Assembly (NCBI RefSeq): GCF_963576675.1
Contig: NC_088910.1
Coordinates: 30,940,531-31,004,530, forward strand
Source of the DNA: Euphorbia lathyris
Lineage: Eukaryota; Streptophyta; Magnoliopsida; Malpighiales; Euphorbiaceae
Length of the DNA stretch: 64,000 nt
Direction of reading: 5' to 3'
Shown here: one piece after another, positions 11,070-24,000 of the stretch
Layout: every line of letters starts with the position of its first letter
How positions within the stretch are numbered: position 1 is the first letter of the stretch
Translations under genes and position numbers: made by a program
Notes under the pieces: model-generated
The model's database searches: none
What the model was told of the DNA's origin: nothing
The model's input: only the letters and a program-made list of their open reading frames with translations

Positions 11070-11205
11070 GGTGGTTTTTTGGGGAGGACTGGGTCCTCCC
11101 AAGACCTCTTTGAGATTGCAAAATGTGACGCAAAATCCCCAATGGGACCACATGGCGCAGTCTCAGGGAGGTCTTAGGGGGATCCAGTCCTCCCTAAATT
11201 TTCCC
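11070..11205. mobile_element. 136-bp hairpin MITE with perfect 9-bp TSD
   Basis: Perfect 9-bp repeats caaatccaa at 11061-11069 and 11206-11214 enclose a strong inverted repeat. The arm ggggaggactgggtcctccc plus aagacctc (from 11081) pairs imperfectly with the segment ending cctcccta near 11196, about 40 bp per arm. The 9-bp duplication fits Mutator-type transposition. Transcribed RNA would fold into a long hairpin. It lies about 0.9 kb beyond the 3' end of SMC6. Confidence 0.7.
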
Positions 11206-11214
11206 CAAATCCAA

Positions 11215-12085
11215 ACCATTACCCAGAAACTTTGTAACTGGAATTTATCTCATGGGAAAGATAAATGCCAAGCAGAAGACAAGTGTAACTGACTCGAGCA
11301 AACTAAAGAAATCAGAGTCATAGGCGCTCGATGCTTCCTTGGAAGATACAAACAGTTCTGAATCAGCCTGTTAAATAGTCCGCATTCTTGAACACATTTA
11401 TCCGAGCTTTTATGAATCGTCCATACATTTAAGCATTACCGTACCCAAAGGAAACAATTGACTTTCAATCAATCAGTCAGTCAGTCCTTACTAAATTCAT
11501 ACATATGGCCAACATGCATATTGAATACAACTTAAAATAATTTAACACCCATGTTAAATTGCAGACCTACATGCCATATAGAAACTAAAATCACCCGCCA
11601 TTATTTGCGCTAGACACATCAGGATACATGAAGCTCACATGCTAAAATACGAGTCCCCTCAATTCTCTAGTACAAGCATCATACCGGAGTATATCTGCTC
11701 CTAGTGCGCGTCACGCCAAAGTAAAGTAAATAAAATGAGTTTCAAGAACTCAGAGTTGCACACAAAAAACAGTATATTCAGCTGCAAATTTAACTAAATA
11801 TCATAACCACGCTTGAAATATTTTTATCACTTAATTTTGCATTTCGTACTTTGTTAGCACTACAATTAGGGCAGAGAGAGAATCATTTACACGCACATAG
11901 GGACTCTCAGCCAAACTACTTCAATTAAAGGTGAAGTTTATTCACCTTCTAAAAGTTTACTTAAATAGATTCAACTATAATAACCTAATAAAGAGTATAT
12001 ACATCATATCAGAATATATAAACATCTTACCAATTGACCAAAATGAGCGGAGCACATTCTCAGGACCAGACTACCACAGCTATAA
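11215..12085. other. 3' flank and 3' UTR of SMC6
   Basis: This stretch lies downstream of the SMC6 stop codon on the minus strand. No coding frame or repeat was recognised apart from a likely poly(A) signal at 11937-11942. The transcript probably ends shortly below that point. Confidence 0.5.
11937..11942 (-). terminator. Candidate poly(A) signal of SMC6 (AATAAA)
   Basis: Minus-strand AATAAA lies about 144 nt downstream of the SMC6 stop. It sits in the loop of a perfect 8-bp inverted repeat (aaggtgaa...ttcacctt). Position and sequence fit a near-upstream element, but there is no transcript evidence. Confidence 0.45.
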
Positions 12086-15000
12086 TCAAGAACGAGGAGC
12101 CGCCATTTGCTGCTTCTTTATCCTTTCCCCTTGTTTTACCATACTGTATAAAGAACAAAGAAAGTAGTGTCTATCATCTCAATTTAAAGTACTTTTTTCC
12201 TAGTGTCACATTTTAGTCATAAAAGACCATCATAAGACTCCATCATTGGGAGATTGTAAAATGGGACCAAATATTTGGAAGGTGGTTTTACTAGTACTAG
12301 AGCAGAGACATCAGAAAAAGATTTCATATAATAAACGTGGAAAAATCATATATTCAAGCACACATTAAAACCTGATATCATGAGGAGTGATAAATATCCA
12401 TTGGGATCCTTGTTCCAAGGCAAAATCCACCACAGTGTCTAAGCTGATTTTGCGACTAACTGCATCCTGCACATCCACAAAAGAAACCAATACATATTAT
12501 CAGAAATTGGGACTCTGGAAGGAGAAGACATCATATTTTAAAAAAAGACACAAAAGGCTGCGTCCTCTGAATATAGTCAAAAGCATGTCACTAGGACTTT
12601 GACACCCTGAAAATGTTAATAAGAGATTAGCCATACAATACTTAGCAAACACTGAATGCAAATTCAAAAAAAGATGCCGTACCATAAATACATCAAACTC
12701 ATCCATTGCACGAAATGGGGATTCTGTCATTTCATGAAGAGCTAATGCAAAGCATAATGTTGAAAATGAGCGTTCACCACCTGAAGGACAAGACACCATA
12801 ACAAGATGAAAATTCCAGAAAACAAGCTAAAATGGTTTCAGGTAACCAAATTAATCAGGTAATCAAATGAAGAACTCTTCCCTACAGCTCACAGTATGGG
12901 CAACCAGTGGCATCTATCCATAAAACGATATTTTTAAGTTTTAAGAAGCATATGAATAAGATGATCTACAAGCATATGGAAGTTACCCTACCTGAAAGCC
13001 CTCTAGTGTCACGAACAGTGCTGCTTGATGCATCTTGGGGCATCCTTACCTAAAAGAATAAGAGAACAAGGTAACATTCAAGTGATTAATAAGCAAAGGC
13101 ACTAAAATCCGAAGCAAATGAGAGTGCATAAAGAAGTTAGCTTATTAAACAATCACATTAAAATAAGAACACCCATTAAGAACAAGTTGCTTACCTCTAC
13201 TCCAAGGGTTTTCTCTTCATAATTAACTTTGATGCTTCCACTAATCCCTTTCTTTCCTAATTGACCATTAAAACTAGTTGCAAAATTCGAATGATTCAGT
13301 GATAAAACAAATGATAAAACTTGGGAAGGAGTAAAGAAGTCAACCACTCGGATACTTAAAAATAAAATAAATAAGAACTGTTTTTGATTGCGAATTTAAA
13401 CAACATACTTCCAAGTTAGCTGGCGCCTTAGAAGAGTGCTGTTCCTCAAAAACTTATTCCTTCGCAAATTTAGGGCCTCCTCACAAGCCTGCAGTTCCAC
13501 AATGGAGAGAAGAAGACAGAAGACAAGGAACTTATCAAGAAAAAATTACAAACTTCAAGTAAAATGACAACATAATTTTGGTGTTTATTCACAGTGACTC
13601 AAGAAATGGTAAAAGATGGAAAAAAGAAACTGAGAAACTAGACTAAGAAAATAAAAGCATATCACGTAAATAGTTAAGACTATTGTTCATTATACATGCA
13701 ACATAAAACAAATTCATCGTAGAGCTGCTATGGCTCTCAGACACCAGCCAATCCATGCTCCAAGCATCACCCTAATGCATCAATTGAATCCCAACCTAAA
13801 AGCAAGCATTATTTCTTATTTATTATCGCTGATGGAAATCCCTTCTCTTGAAACATTCCTTGTTCTTTTCCTCCAATATTTTCCTCATTTTACAATCCTT
13901 TGTTTCCTCATTCTAATTTTTTTATGCACAATTCTCACACTCAGTACTAGTACTAATAATAAAAATATTATGGACATCAAGCACCTATTTAGAAAAGCAA
14001 CATTAACGAGGACATCGCCAAGTACAAGAATGAATAGTGAGGTAGGCCATTGTCAATGAACAAAATTATGCATACAGTTGCACTTAAAACTGCCTCGTTC
14101 ATTTGCCTACATTTGTGGAATTAGCTCCAGACATAAATATAAAAAGGAAGAATTGCAAATACCTTTTGGATTTTAGGAAAGGTACATTTTTCCTTCAACA
14201 ATAAGGAAACAACACATAGATATAAAAAGGATGACACCCAACCTTATTAGGTAAAGGCTTACAATGAAATTACACATTTCATAGGAGATGTTTTATACGA
14301 AGTATATGAACTATATTTACTGTCCAAAATAAAATAAAACCTCCAGCACTATAGAACTTACCTTCAGTTTTTCTCTGAACCCTTTGTATGTTTCTTGTTT
14401 TCTGAGAATTTTACGCTGTTTTTTCTCATACAACATTCTCAGGTCGTCAATTGACTCAGAACACCTGCCACAACATTGAAAAAAATATCATTCCGAATAT
14501 ATTTAACTATGTTCTAATGATGCAAAAAGAGACCATAGTTATACCGTTGGCTCTCATGTTGAAGTCTCTGATTCACTCTGTTCAACTGGGCACTGAGTTG
14601 CTCTGGGGTTCTTCCATCAAGACCACCTAAAGCTTCAACATCAGTCTCAGGGCAGATGATAGAAGCCTTCCCCCGATTCTCCTGCATACGATAAAAGATA
14701 AAAAAAATTTGAACCAGCTTTATGCCACACACTACAGAAATGACTTCAATTCAAATGCTTAGTGTTTAGCCCACCATGGAAAAAAGAGAACAAAAGTACT
14801 CTCATATAATGACTAAAAATAACTACATGGAGTTATATAGCTGGCCTGTTTTTCAATTTCGAATATTTCATGTTAAGAATATGTAAAAATAGGGACATGA
14901 CGTGCAAGGTACAGAAGGCTCATAAAGAAGGTGAAAACACTCTTAGCTTCAACATTAAATGTAAATTGCATTAACTCAATGACTTTGTTGCATAAGATTT

Positions 15001-18000
15001 TCTGAGCAAAGAATTATTTCTTCCCTGAATAATAATGAAATATACTAGTCAGTCCCCGTAGGTTTAATAATACATTATTATGCCATTATTAGCTAAAATA
15101 CAGAAAAATGATAATATTGCCTTTATAGGAATAAATGTTAAAATTCATAGTAAATCTTTTTTTCTTTTTGCTACTCATCTTCTCTCTTTATCAATATGGG
15201 CTGAAAATATTTTGTTGCAAAGAGAGAGAAGTACTCATTTTGGATCCTTGAAAATAAAAATGAAGGGCATATTGGTATTTTCCTTCACTTATAAACCTAA
15301 AATCACAAGGGGGAACAAAATTGAAGGGCGTCCGCATGCATTTCTAGAAGTGCAGGGTTTGACTAGTGTATTTTAATATAGCTCATGAACTAAATACTTA
15401 TTTATCTTTTTTGTTTTTTCTAAAAAATCTTGGGCCATTACACCTTCCTAGCTGACCCAAACCTTATTTATTACTGTCAGAATGAGATGAAAACATGAAA
15501 AAAGATTATATGCGTGTGAGCAACTTGTTCAAATTCACTGCTCCACACAAACTGTACCTTAAGCTCCTCTTCAAGCTCTCGATAATGTGCCTCTGCAGCT
15601 TTAATGTCAGGAAGAACCTTGTTAGTCATTACACGTTCATAATGAGCCTTCTCCTGGGTTACAAAAGAGAGGGATTTTGTAAGCTTGCAGAAACAATTAT
15701 TCTCTCTCCTTTGAACAACTGCTCAGGCAGGAACTAAATAACCCAGCAGTTGAGCACTGAGAAGAGGCTATGGCAAAATAATTGCAGTAAAGCATCAAGA
15801 AAAGAGATCAAAGAAAAGTATAGTGACCGCTTCAGCAGCTTGTAAGTCTTTTTCTATCTTCATTAGCTCGCCCTCTGCTTCTTCAAAGGCATTAAGGTCT
15901 CCTTTTGCAGACTCTAGAAGATTTTTCAAATATAAAGTCAAAGAGAATGCAGAAGTAGATATCCAAGTTATCAAATAAAACTGAAGACATTTCCTACCAC
16001 ATAAATTTTCAAATGATAATTTCAGTTCCATGGCCTCTTTCTCAACTTCATTCCTTCTGACTCGAAGCTTTTCCAGAAAACTTTCCTTTTCGTGAATCTG
16101 CCCTTGGATTGTCTGGAGAAAAATAAGACTTGTGACCAAAGTTGAATGGACAAGTTGCAAATCCTGGTAACATCAGAGAAGAAGGAACAAACTGAAATTT
16201 CTTGATGCAGTTCATCGGCATTTGGTGCAGCTGACGAACTACTTTCAGTGGCAAATGACTTCTGCATATCTCGTACTGCTAGCTCCTTAGAATATAAGTC
16301 GCGCTCAGCATTCAGGCGTCTTGCCTACATGAAGCAAATGAAATAGTACTTACACACAAGTATGTAAAGGCATGCATGCACATATCAAATTCGAAATGCC
16401 TAAAGGACTTGGAGATCTTATATACACGAATTAGTAGAGTTGGATGGCAATCTTAAGAGCCTGATAAATGGAGTTGGAATGAAATCAGGCTTCATTGATA
16501 ATTGCATAGACAGTCTTAATGTTTGACCATATCAAGAAATTACACGAATGCCACATGGACACTTTGATAAAAAGGCAGCGAAAGTGGCACTAAGGGTCAT
16601 TGAAAAGCATACCCTGTTCAAAATACCAGTAAACAGACTCCACAAGGGTAAAGCAGTTCAAGCAGATCCTGTCCCACATCAGCAGGACACCTTTACAACT
16701 AAGCCCATTTGTCTCTGAAGCTAGACAAAAATATTTAGGCGCAATGGCAAACTTATATCCTACATTAGATATTCTAGGAGTTCCACTAAGTTCTAGTGTT
16801 ACTTGTGGCATTCCATGTTTGTATTCACATCTAACATATCAAAGGACATAACTTTGCCTCTTTATAAGCAAGCATTATTTCAATATTATTCATGTTCAAG
16901 TAGAGTAAATTAAGAATTAAAAAAATGATGTTTCTTCTAGTGTATCAACAACTTGAATAAAACTAGGGCAAATAATTTATTAGTCCCTACCTTTTTTACG
17001 TAACACACTGTTCAGTCCCCTATCTTGGAAAACACGTTATAAGGTCTCTATCTTTTGTAACCGTTAACCCTTTGGTCCTTTTGTCTATTTTTCTTAGATT
17101 TTTAACCAAATATATTAACTTTCAGGACAGCCATGGCGTGATACAAAATGACCCTGTTACTCTATTATTTTCTATCTTCTCGGTTAAAAATCTAAAAAAA
17201 TGACAAAAGGATAAGGACCTTATAATGTGTTTTTCAAAATACAGGGACTAAACAGTGTGTTAGGTAAAAAGAAGAGGACTAATAAATTATTTACCCATAA
17301 AACTATCAAGTATCAACCATGTGAGGGCATATTAGACACATGCATGCTTCACCCATTTGCTATTATATCAGGTTGTATTAGCTGGCTGTATCATAGGACG
17401 TGCACATTCAATAAAGATCACTAAATTGTCTCAGAGCTTTCTTAGAATCTTAGCATTTCTCAGAAAGATGCAGACATATAAAATGTGATACAAGGACACA
17501 CGCGCTTAGGTACCATAATATCAATAGTCAGAATCAATCCAAACATTATAAGAGAACTTTATGTAGCATTTACCTTTGCATTCTTCAGTTCACCTTGAAG
17601 ATCATTCATATATGATTCAACATCTCGTTTCCTTTTTCGCAATCCCTCTGAATTCCTTTCAGCAGATGATGCTTGCTGTTCAAGATCCTTAATTTGCTCA
17701 TCATAAGAGCTACACAGACGGCCAGTTCTAAGCTTCTTATTTGGAGGAAGCACCGTCTGGACTGATCCACGAGAAAACCTGGGAAGAAAGCAGTATAAGT
17801 GCTTGTAAAACCACAACTGTGTTCCTCTCAAAGAGTTGAGTTGAGAGAGATTCATTTCAATAGTTCAACGAAACAGCAACATAGAACTACAATCTACAAG
17901 AACAGAACAAACAACACATGCTGAACCAGCATATATACAGCAAGAGCTTGAACCATTTAGCAGACCAACTTGTTTCCCATCCATCTAACATGTGAATTTC

Positions 18001-21000
18001 TCAACTCTGTACATAGCTGTAACAACATAGCGTTACTAGAATTATGTTTAATTGGCCATTTCATGCATCATTGGTGAAAATGAATAATTAAATGTATTAA
18101 GGGCGGCCCGGTGCACTACGCGTCCCCGCTTAAGCGAGGGTCCGGGGAGGGGTCCCACCACAAGGATGTACTGGGGGCAAGCCTTCCCTTGCCAATTTTT
18201 GGGCAAGAGGTCGCTCCTAAGACTCGAACCCGTGACCTCTCAGTCACACGACAACAACGTTTACCGTTGCGCCAAGGCTCGCCCTCAATAATTAAATGTA
18301 TATATAAAAAAAAAAAAAAACTTTGTCCTATTGCATTTTTAGTTGATTATATTCCATGACATATTCTACACGGCAAGATGTTACGGAATTTATTAATAAT
18401 TTACATTTTATAGCCATCTAATGTGTAAACTTCCTTCACATTTAAGATCCTCTTATCAAAAGCAACAGCTTTTCCTCCATCATAATCTTCTACAAGGACT
18501 TGTCTCTCAGCTGCACCCTAGAACCAATAAACATATATCATGAAGAGAATCCAGGAGTAAAAACCTCCAAATACAAACAAGCCACATGAAGTTAAATAAG
18601 AAAACCTATTATGATGAGTTCAGTAAAATTACCATGTCCACCAACACATTTAGTACAGTATCATTTTCAGATTGTATGGTGGAAAGTGTAGTTGGATTAT
18701 TTGTTTGGGGAAGCATGTTAAAAGGTATGTTCAACCTGTGCCAAAAAGTAAAAAAAGGAATATATTAAGTCAGATTAATCATTAAACTACAAAAGTAATA
18801 TAGCTATCCATCTTAAGTGACTGGTAACCAAACAATAATAATCATTCATCTACCTTGGTCGTGAGAAGTCGTAAATGATAATTTGAAGGTTATTGTATCT
18901 TGCCTCTCTTGCACAATTTCTCAAAAGGAGAGAATCCTTATGATTTGTTACAATAAAAGCATTAAGCAACTTCCCGAGGGCATTTTCAACAGCAAGAGCC
19001 CATCTGTCATCGTCACGCAAAGCCTACATTGAGATCATTACCCAATGTGCATCAGTAAATTATTGGAAGAACATCACAGTAGTTAACTAATCATGATTAT
19101 TAAAATTACTACTTGTATAGTGAAACATGGTTATTAGTTATGAAGAAAAATAGGGTCCTTTAGTTGCATACTGTAAACAAGAGTAACGTTTTCTAATAGA
19201 ATTTGTTAAAAATGCAGGAAAATGACACTTGTGCTTTTCTACTTGTTATTATCTATCTCTACCTGTGTATGTTGATATATTTAACTCCCAAACTATAATG
19301 AGTTAATCTTTCATAAATACTTCAACATTATACAGAAGCTCTATATAAAGTTTTTATCCTGGCCTTGAAATTCCTTTTCTTCATTTTATTAAAAGAATTG
19401 ATGAAAAACTCGGTTTTTATCAATTACAATAAAATTCAGAACCCTACTTTGCAATGTTGAGGGACATACTCTTTAACAAACAACCTTTGCTCTGATCTTT
19501 CTTGTAATAAATTAAAAAAAAAATATCAAATTAAAAGACCAATGGGTTTACACAACTTGAACCTGTAACCTCCTAGACACAAATTGCTCCAAAGCCTGGT
19601 CTCAATGTTTTTTTAGCCCAACAACATTTTGATTCCGAACTAATTGGGATCAAACAGATTTATCCTTCTCCACCTAATTAGTATCTATTTGACATCATTA
19701 ATACATTGGCAAATGGATATTAGTTAAACATTACTCACCAGATGGGCACCAATCGGACCTATAGGTGGCTTGTTGAACCTCTGATGATATCTTTCAATTA
19801 ATTGTAGAAGATGAATCACCTTCTCTCCGCCAAAGGCTGTTACCTATAAAGGGAAATGTTTTTGCAGTTAAGGAATGACTTCGACATCAGCATATAGATC
19901 CTATACTCAACAAGAAAACAAAGGGCAAAGAAGAAGAAAAGAGAGAATTAATCAACCATTTGCATATGCCTATCAAAAAAGGAAGAATACAGAGCTATAT
20001 TGCATGATCACATGAGCCATGTACCTTGTTAGATTTGTGTTGCCGGAGCTGGCGAATGGCTACATTGACTTCATTTTCTTTTTTTCTATAACGTCCAATC
20101 TGAACAACCAAAATTTTGGATTATTTCACCATTATCATAATGTGTATACACAAGAACATTAAATGAACTTTTAAACAGTAAAATAATGTGTATACACATG
20201 AAGCTATTATCATGGACAAAGCTTCTTTATGAGGAAAAATAAGGTTTGGCAACATAACCATTGATTTCTCAATGAATTCTCATAGGGAGCTGTTATTCTT
20301 AGCAAAGCTTCCTATGAGAACAAAAACATAATCATTGACATTAAAAACGACAGCCTCATCAACGCCATATTAAGAATTAACTGAAATTGCCACCATAAAT
20401 GACTTAAATATCAAACCAAACAATCAGTGTGAAAAGCTTATAAAAGCACGCCAAATTAAACACCAAGGAAAAATGGCTATGATTACTAAAAGTTATAGTC
20501 AAGTACACCAATGAACTATGCCGTATTGAAGCACAAATCCCATGCCTATGACTGTGATGTGAACCTTTAGTATTAAGGCATTTAACTCAATCTTGCCGAG
20601 AGGTAGTCACACGTATTGATTGGAAACTAGCTCTCCTTCAATGTAAGAAAGTGTAAACAAGAAAAAGATGAACCATATAGCAAAACAACAAATAGCATGC
20701 TCCAAACAATTATGTTAGATATCTATAAATACCTCCTCGGTTATCTTTTCCAGTTCATTCACTCTCTTGGACACACTTTCGAATAAGTCATTTTCTTCTT
20801 TCTTTAACCTGAAATATAATTTTGTTTGCTGGTCAAATAAATCATAACTTTAGATGAACACAAACATAGGCAAATGAATTGATACAATTACAAAGAGTAA
20901 CCTTGATAATGTAGCATTAGAAGAAGCAACAATGTACTCAAGTTCCTTTAGTTTTTCCTCTATTTCAGATGCTTCAGCCTGGAAGAAAACCATAACAGAG

Positions 21001-24000
21001 GAATAAAAATCTTATCTTCATGCATATTAAAGTCTTGGCTATTACACAAAATCTCATGATTTAAAAAAATACTCCCCAGTACAATGAATGATAAACTACA
21101 GCTTATAAAATGAAAAGGTTTTTCAATTTCACTAGCCAAAAGAGTAATTTGTTAATTAGTTGCAAGATCCACTTTCAAATAGTTGCATTTGAAAAAGTAG
21201 CACATCTTTAACTTCACTTGTTGGGTACGCCTGCAAACCGTATGTCCTCTATAACATTTGCCCGCACTAATACATGCACCTGGCATCACATTTACAAATT
21301 GGATCAGCACCTTTGCTTTCATCAACACCCACCCATTCCAACCCTCCACTAGACTCTTGAGCCATGTCACATCTTTGCAGATTTCTTTCCCCAAGACTAT
21401 AATCCCTATAAGATATATCACATGTCACCCACAATTGATTGGCATCCGCTTATTCAAAATAACATTAACCCTGTACTAGTTATGCCTGTCGCATTTGCAC
21501 ATATAACAATTTTATGGTTCTCAACCCTCTAAATCTATACCTAGAAGATCTAAGCACATCTTTCATGTTATCAGTCCATCGAATATAGTATAGATATACC
21601 ATTCACCACCCCCTCATTGAACATTCTCTTATTGAGAAATTTAAATAAAACCCTTGATAATAGGTAACTCTCTTCATATCATCCACTTCATGGAAGCAAC
21701 TCGTGTGCTTTTTAATATCCTATCATAACAGAGGTATTTCAGTGAACACAGTGCATCATGTTCCTCCTCGCACTGCTATTAGTTCTGTTCGAGATAATAA
21801 TAAAAGCTATTTTCTTAGATCAAGTGGCCAAAGGTTCGAATCCTGGCAGCCCCATTTATTTGTGGAACTTCAACACATAGTAAGGTGGGCCTTTGTTGTA
21901 CACACTTCAAGCCCAGGGGGCGTGAGGGGTGTGTCGAAGATAACAATAATAAAATTTATTCTTGTGCCTTAACTATTAGCTTAACCTTTTGGTTCAATTG
22001 ATTCCTTGACAAGTTCCTTACTTTAATTTCCTATTTTCCGCATTCAACATTGTTAAAGTGTGCAAGGCTGTTATGGACTGAGACCCATACTGTTACAGCT
22101 GTAACAGAATGGGTCTCCCTATTACAGCTGTGTTTCCTTGTGTAGCTTATATATGTGTGTATTGTAACAAGTTAATAAATATTAATGTAGGCTCTTACTC
22201 TACATGGTAGCCCATGTATTCCTTAGTGTATTACATGGTTTATAACAAACATTATAGCATCCTCTTGAGTTGAAGAACAAAAAATATTAAATATAAAACT
22301 AAAAAACAATATCCCTTTGCAAACCACCATAAGCTCACAAAAATCAAAACAATAAAAATAGTAACTAATGGAACAAGAAAGCATACAAAAGAACTTCATA
22401 CACTAAAGCATGACGCGGATGAATTGAGGAATGAACAACTAGCATTCTAAGAAACCCAAAATTGCTAAAGCAATATGATTTTTGTTAGCAGTCGCCAATC
22501 AAAATTACATCGACAACATATCAAGATCATAGGAGGGTTACTATAGATATGGTACCTCGTGCTTGCTACTCTTTCAAATATTATCAGGTCAAAATAACAG
22601 TTTTTAAGTCGCAAGAAATAACAAAAGAAACACAATTGTTCAAAGTAACTAATTAAAAAGAAAAAATTAAGTTAATACCAAAAGAACTGTTACATAATAA
22701 CTCAATGTAACAAATGTAAGCATGCCTAAGTCAACTAAAGCATGCTTAGGCTGTTATAGGACTGTTGTAGGCTGCTGGGGACCTACAATGTCTCCTTGAT
22801 TGAAGGAGAACCTTGTATATACATGTGTATTGCTCTAAGTAAAATATATTCATGTAGGCTCTTAATCTATATGGCATCCCATGGATTTCTCTATTTCCAT
22901 GGTCTATAGCAAGAACAAAGATTGGAAACTATAGAATTTTCATTTACTGATCACAACAAAGATCAAAAACTCCAAAAAGAAAAGACATGAGACATCTTAA
23001 ATGGAGAAAGTTAGCAAAAAGAAACTCTATTGTATGACCTGTGTACTAATAACATGTTGCTCTTGCATATCCTGGACTTGTTGTTGAAGCAAACTGGCAG
23101 CCCTCACCATTTTCCGGATGTAATTAGCTCCTCGACCAAGCTCTTCTTCTATCTCAAGCTTCCTTTTTGTCGCCTAAAAGGATACTCGACATCAATATGT
23201 AGAACACAAACAAATAAATGGACACCATTGAAGAATGCAACAGATGTGCATGAAGATTAATTATTCTTCTAAGACTTGAAAGACTAAAATTTCACTTTGT
23301 AATGATTCAATTCAACATTTCTATTCTACTGTAACTGACAAACATTGAGTTGTTTACTTCCATTTGTTCCCTTACTACATGCACAAGTAGAAGTGAAGGG
23401 GACAAACAGAAAATAAATTGAACATATGCATCCAATGAAATTTTCAATTATGAGCCAGTCCCTTGCCACCTCAAAGAAATAAAGAACCAAGTTTCCACAT
23501 ACCATAGAAATAGAATGCTGCAATTCACCCTGCCTTTTCCTCACTTCTGATGTCTTGTGCATCATGTGTGCAACTTGGGCCTTCTTCTTTGTGAAGAGGT
23601 CCGCAAGTGACTCCATCTTGCTCTGCGAATAAATAAGTTTAGTACTTCCTATAGATTAGATCTTCACAAAAGAAAAGAAAATTATAGATATCATACAATA
23701 TATACACAAATTAGAGGAAATCTGTAGCACAATGTTGATATGCAAAATGTTAAATAGTTGGGGTTAAGGACAGAGAGAAAGCAGATAAAGAGTACTGAAG
23801 CATGCGTGATCTACTCCAGTCCAGCACACACAGGCTGTGCAACTAAAAGCTGATAACTTTCAGGAACATCAAATTCAATAAAACTTCAAAACCAAATGCT
23901 GAAAGATGAAAAACCCAATCCTCAATAGTGCAACAAGAAAAGGAAAGAGAGAAAATTAGAAAAAATATATATATATACATTTATATAAAATATAAAGATT

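Noticed and set aside
13730..14059. 109-residue plus-strand frame within SMC6
   Set aside because: Lies in SMC6 intron 22 on the opposite strand, with low-complexity hydrophobic composition and no splice or family support.
15495..15737. Plus-strand frame over SMC6 exon 20
   Set aside because: Antisense shadow of a well-supported coding exon.
16590..16811. Minus-strand frame [18 protein letters not shown] in SMC6 intron 16
   Set aside because: Including it would break the phase between exons 16 and 17, and the peptide is foreign to SMC6. Possibly transposon debris.
18098..18286. tRNA gene
   Set aside because: It has A and B boxes but no cloverleaf, and it has a SINE body, a TSD and a second family member at 62182.
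21152..21421. 89-residue frame in SMC6 intron 8
   Set aside because: It resembles no family I know, sits among retrotransposon remnants, and is not needed for SMC6 phase continuity.
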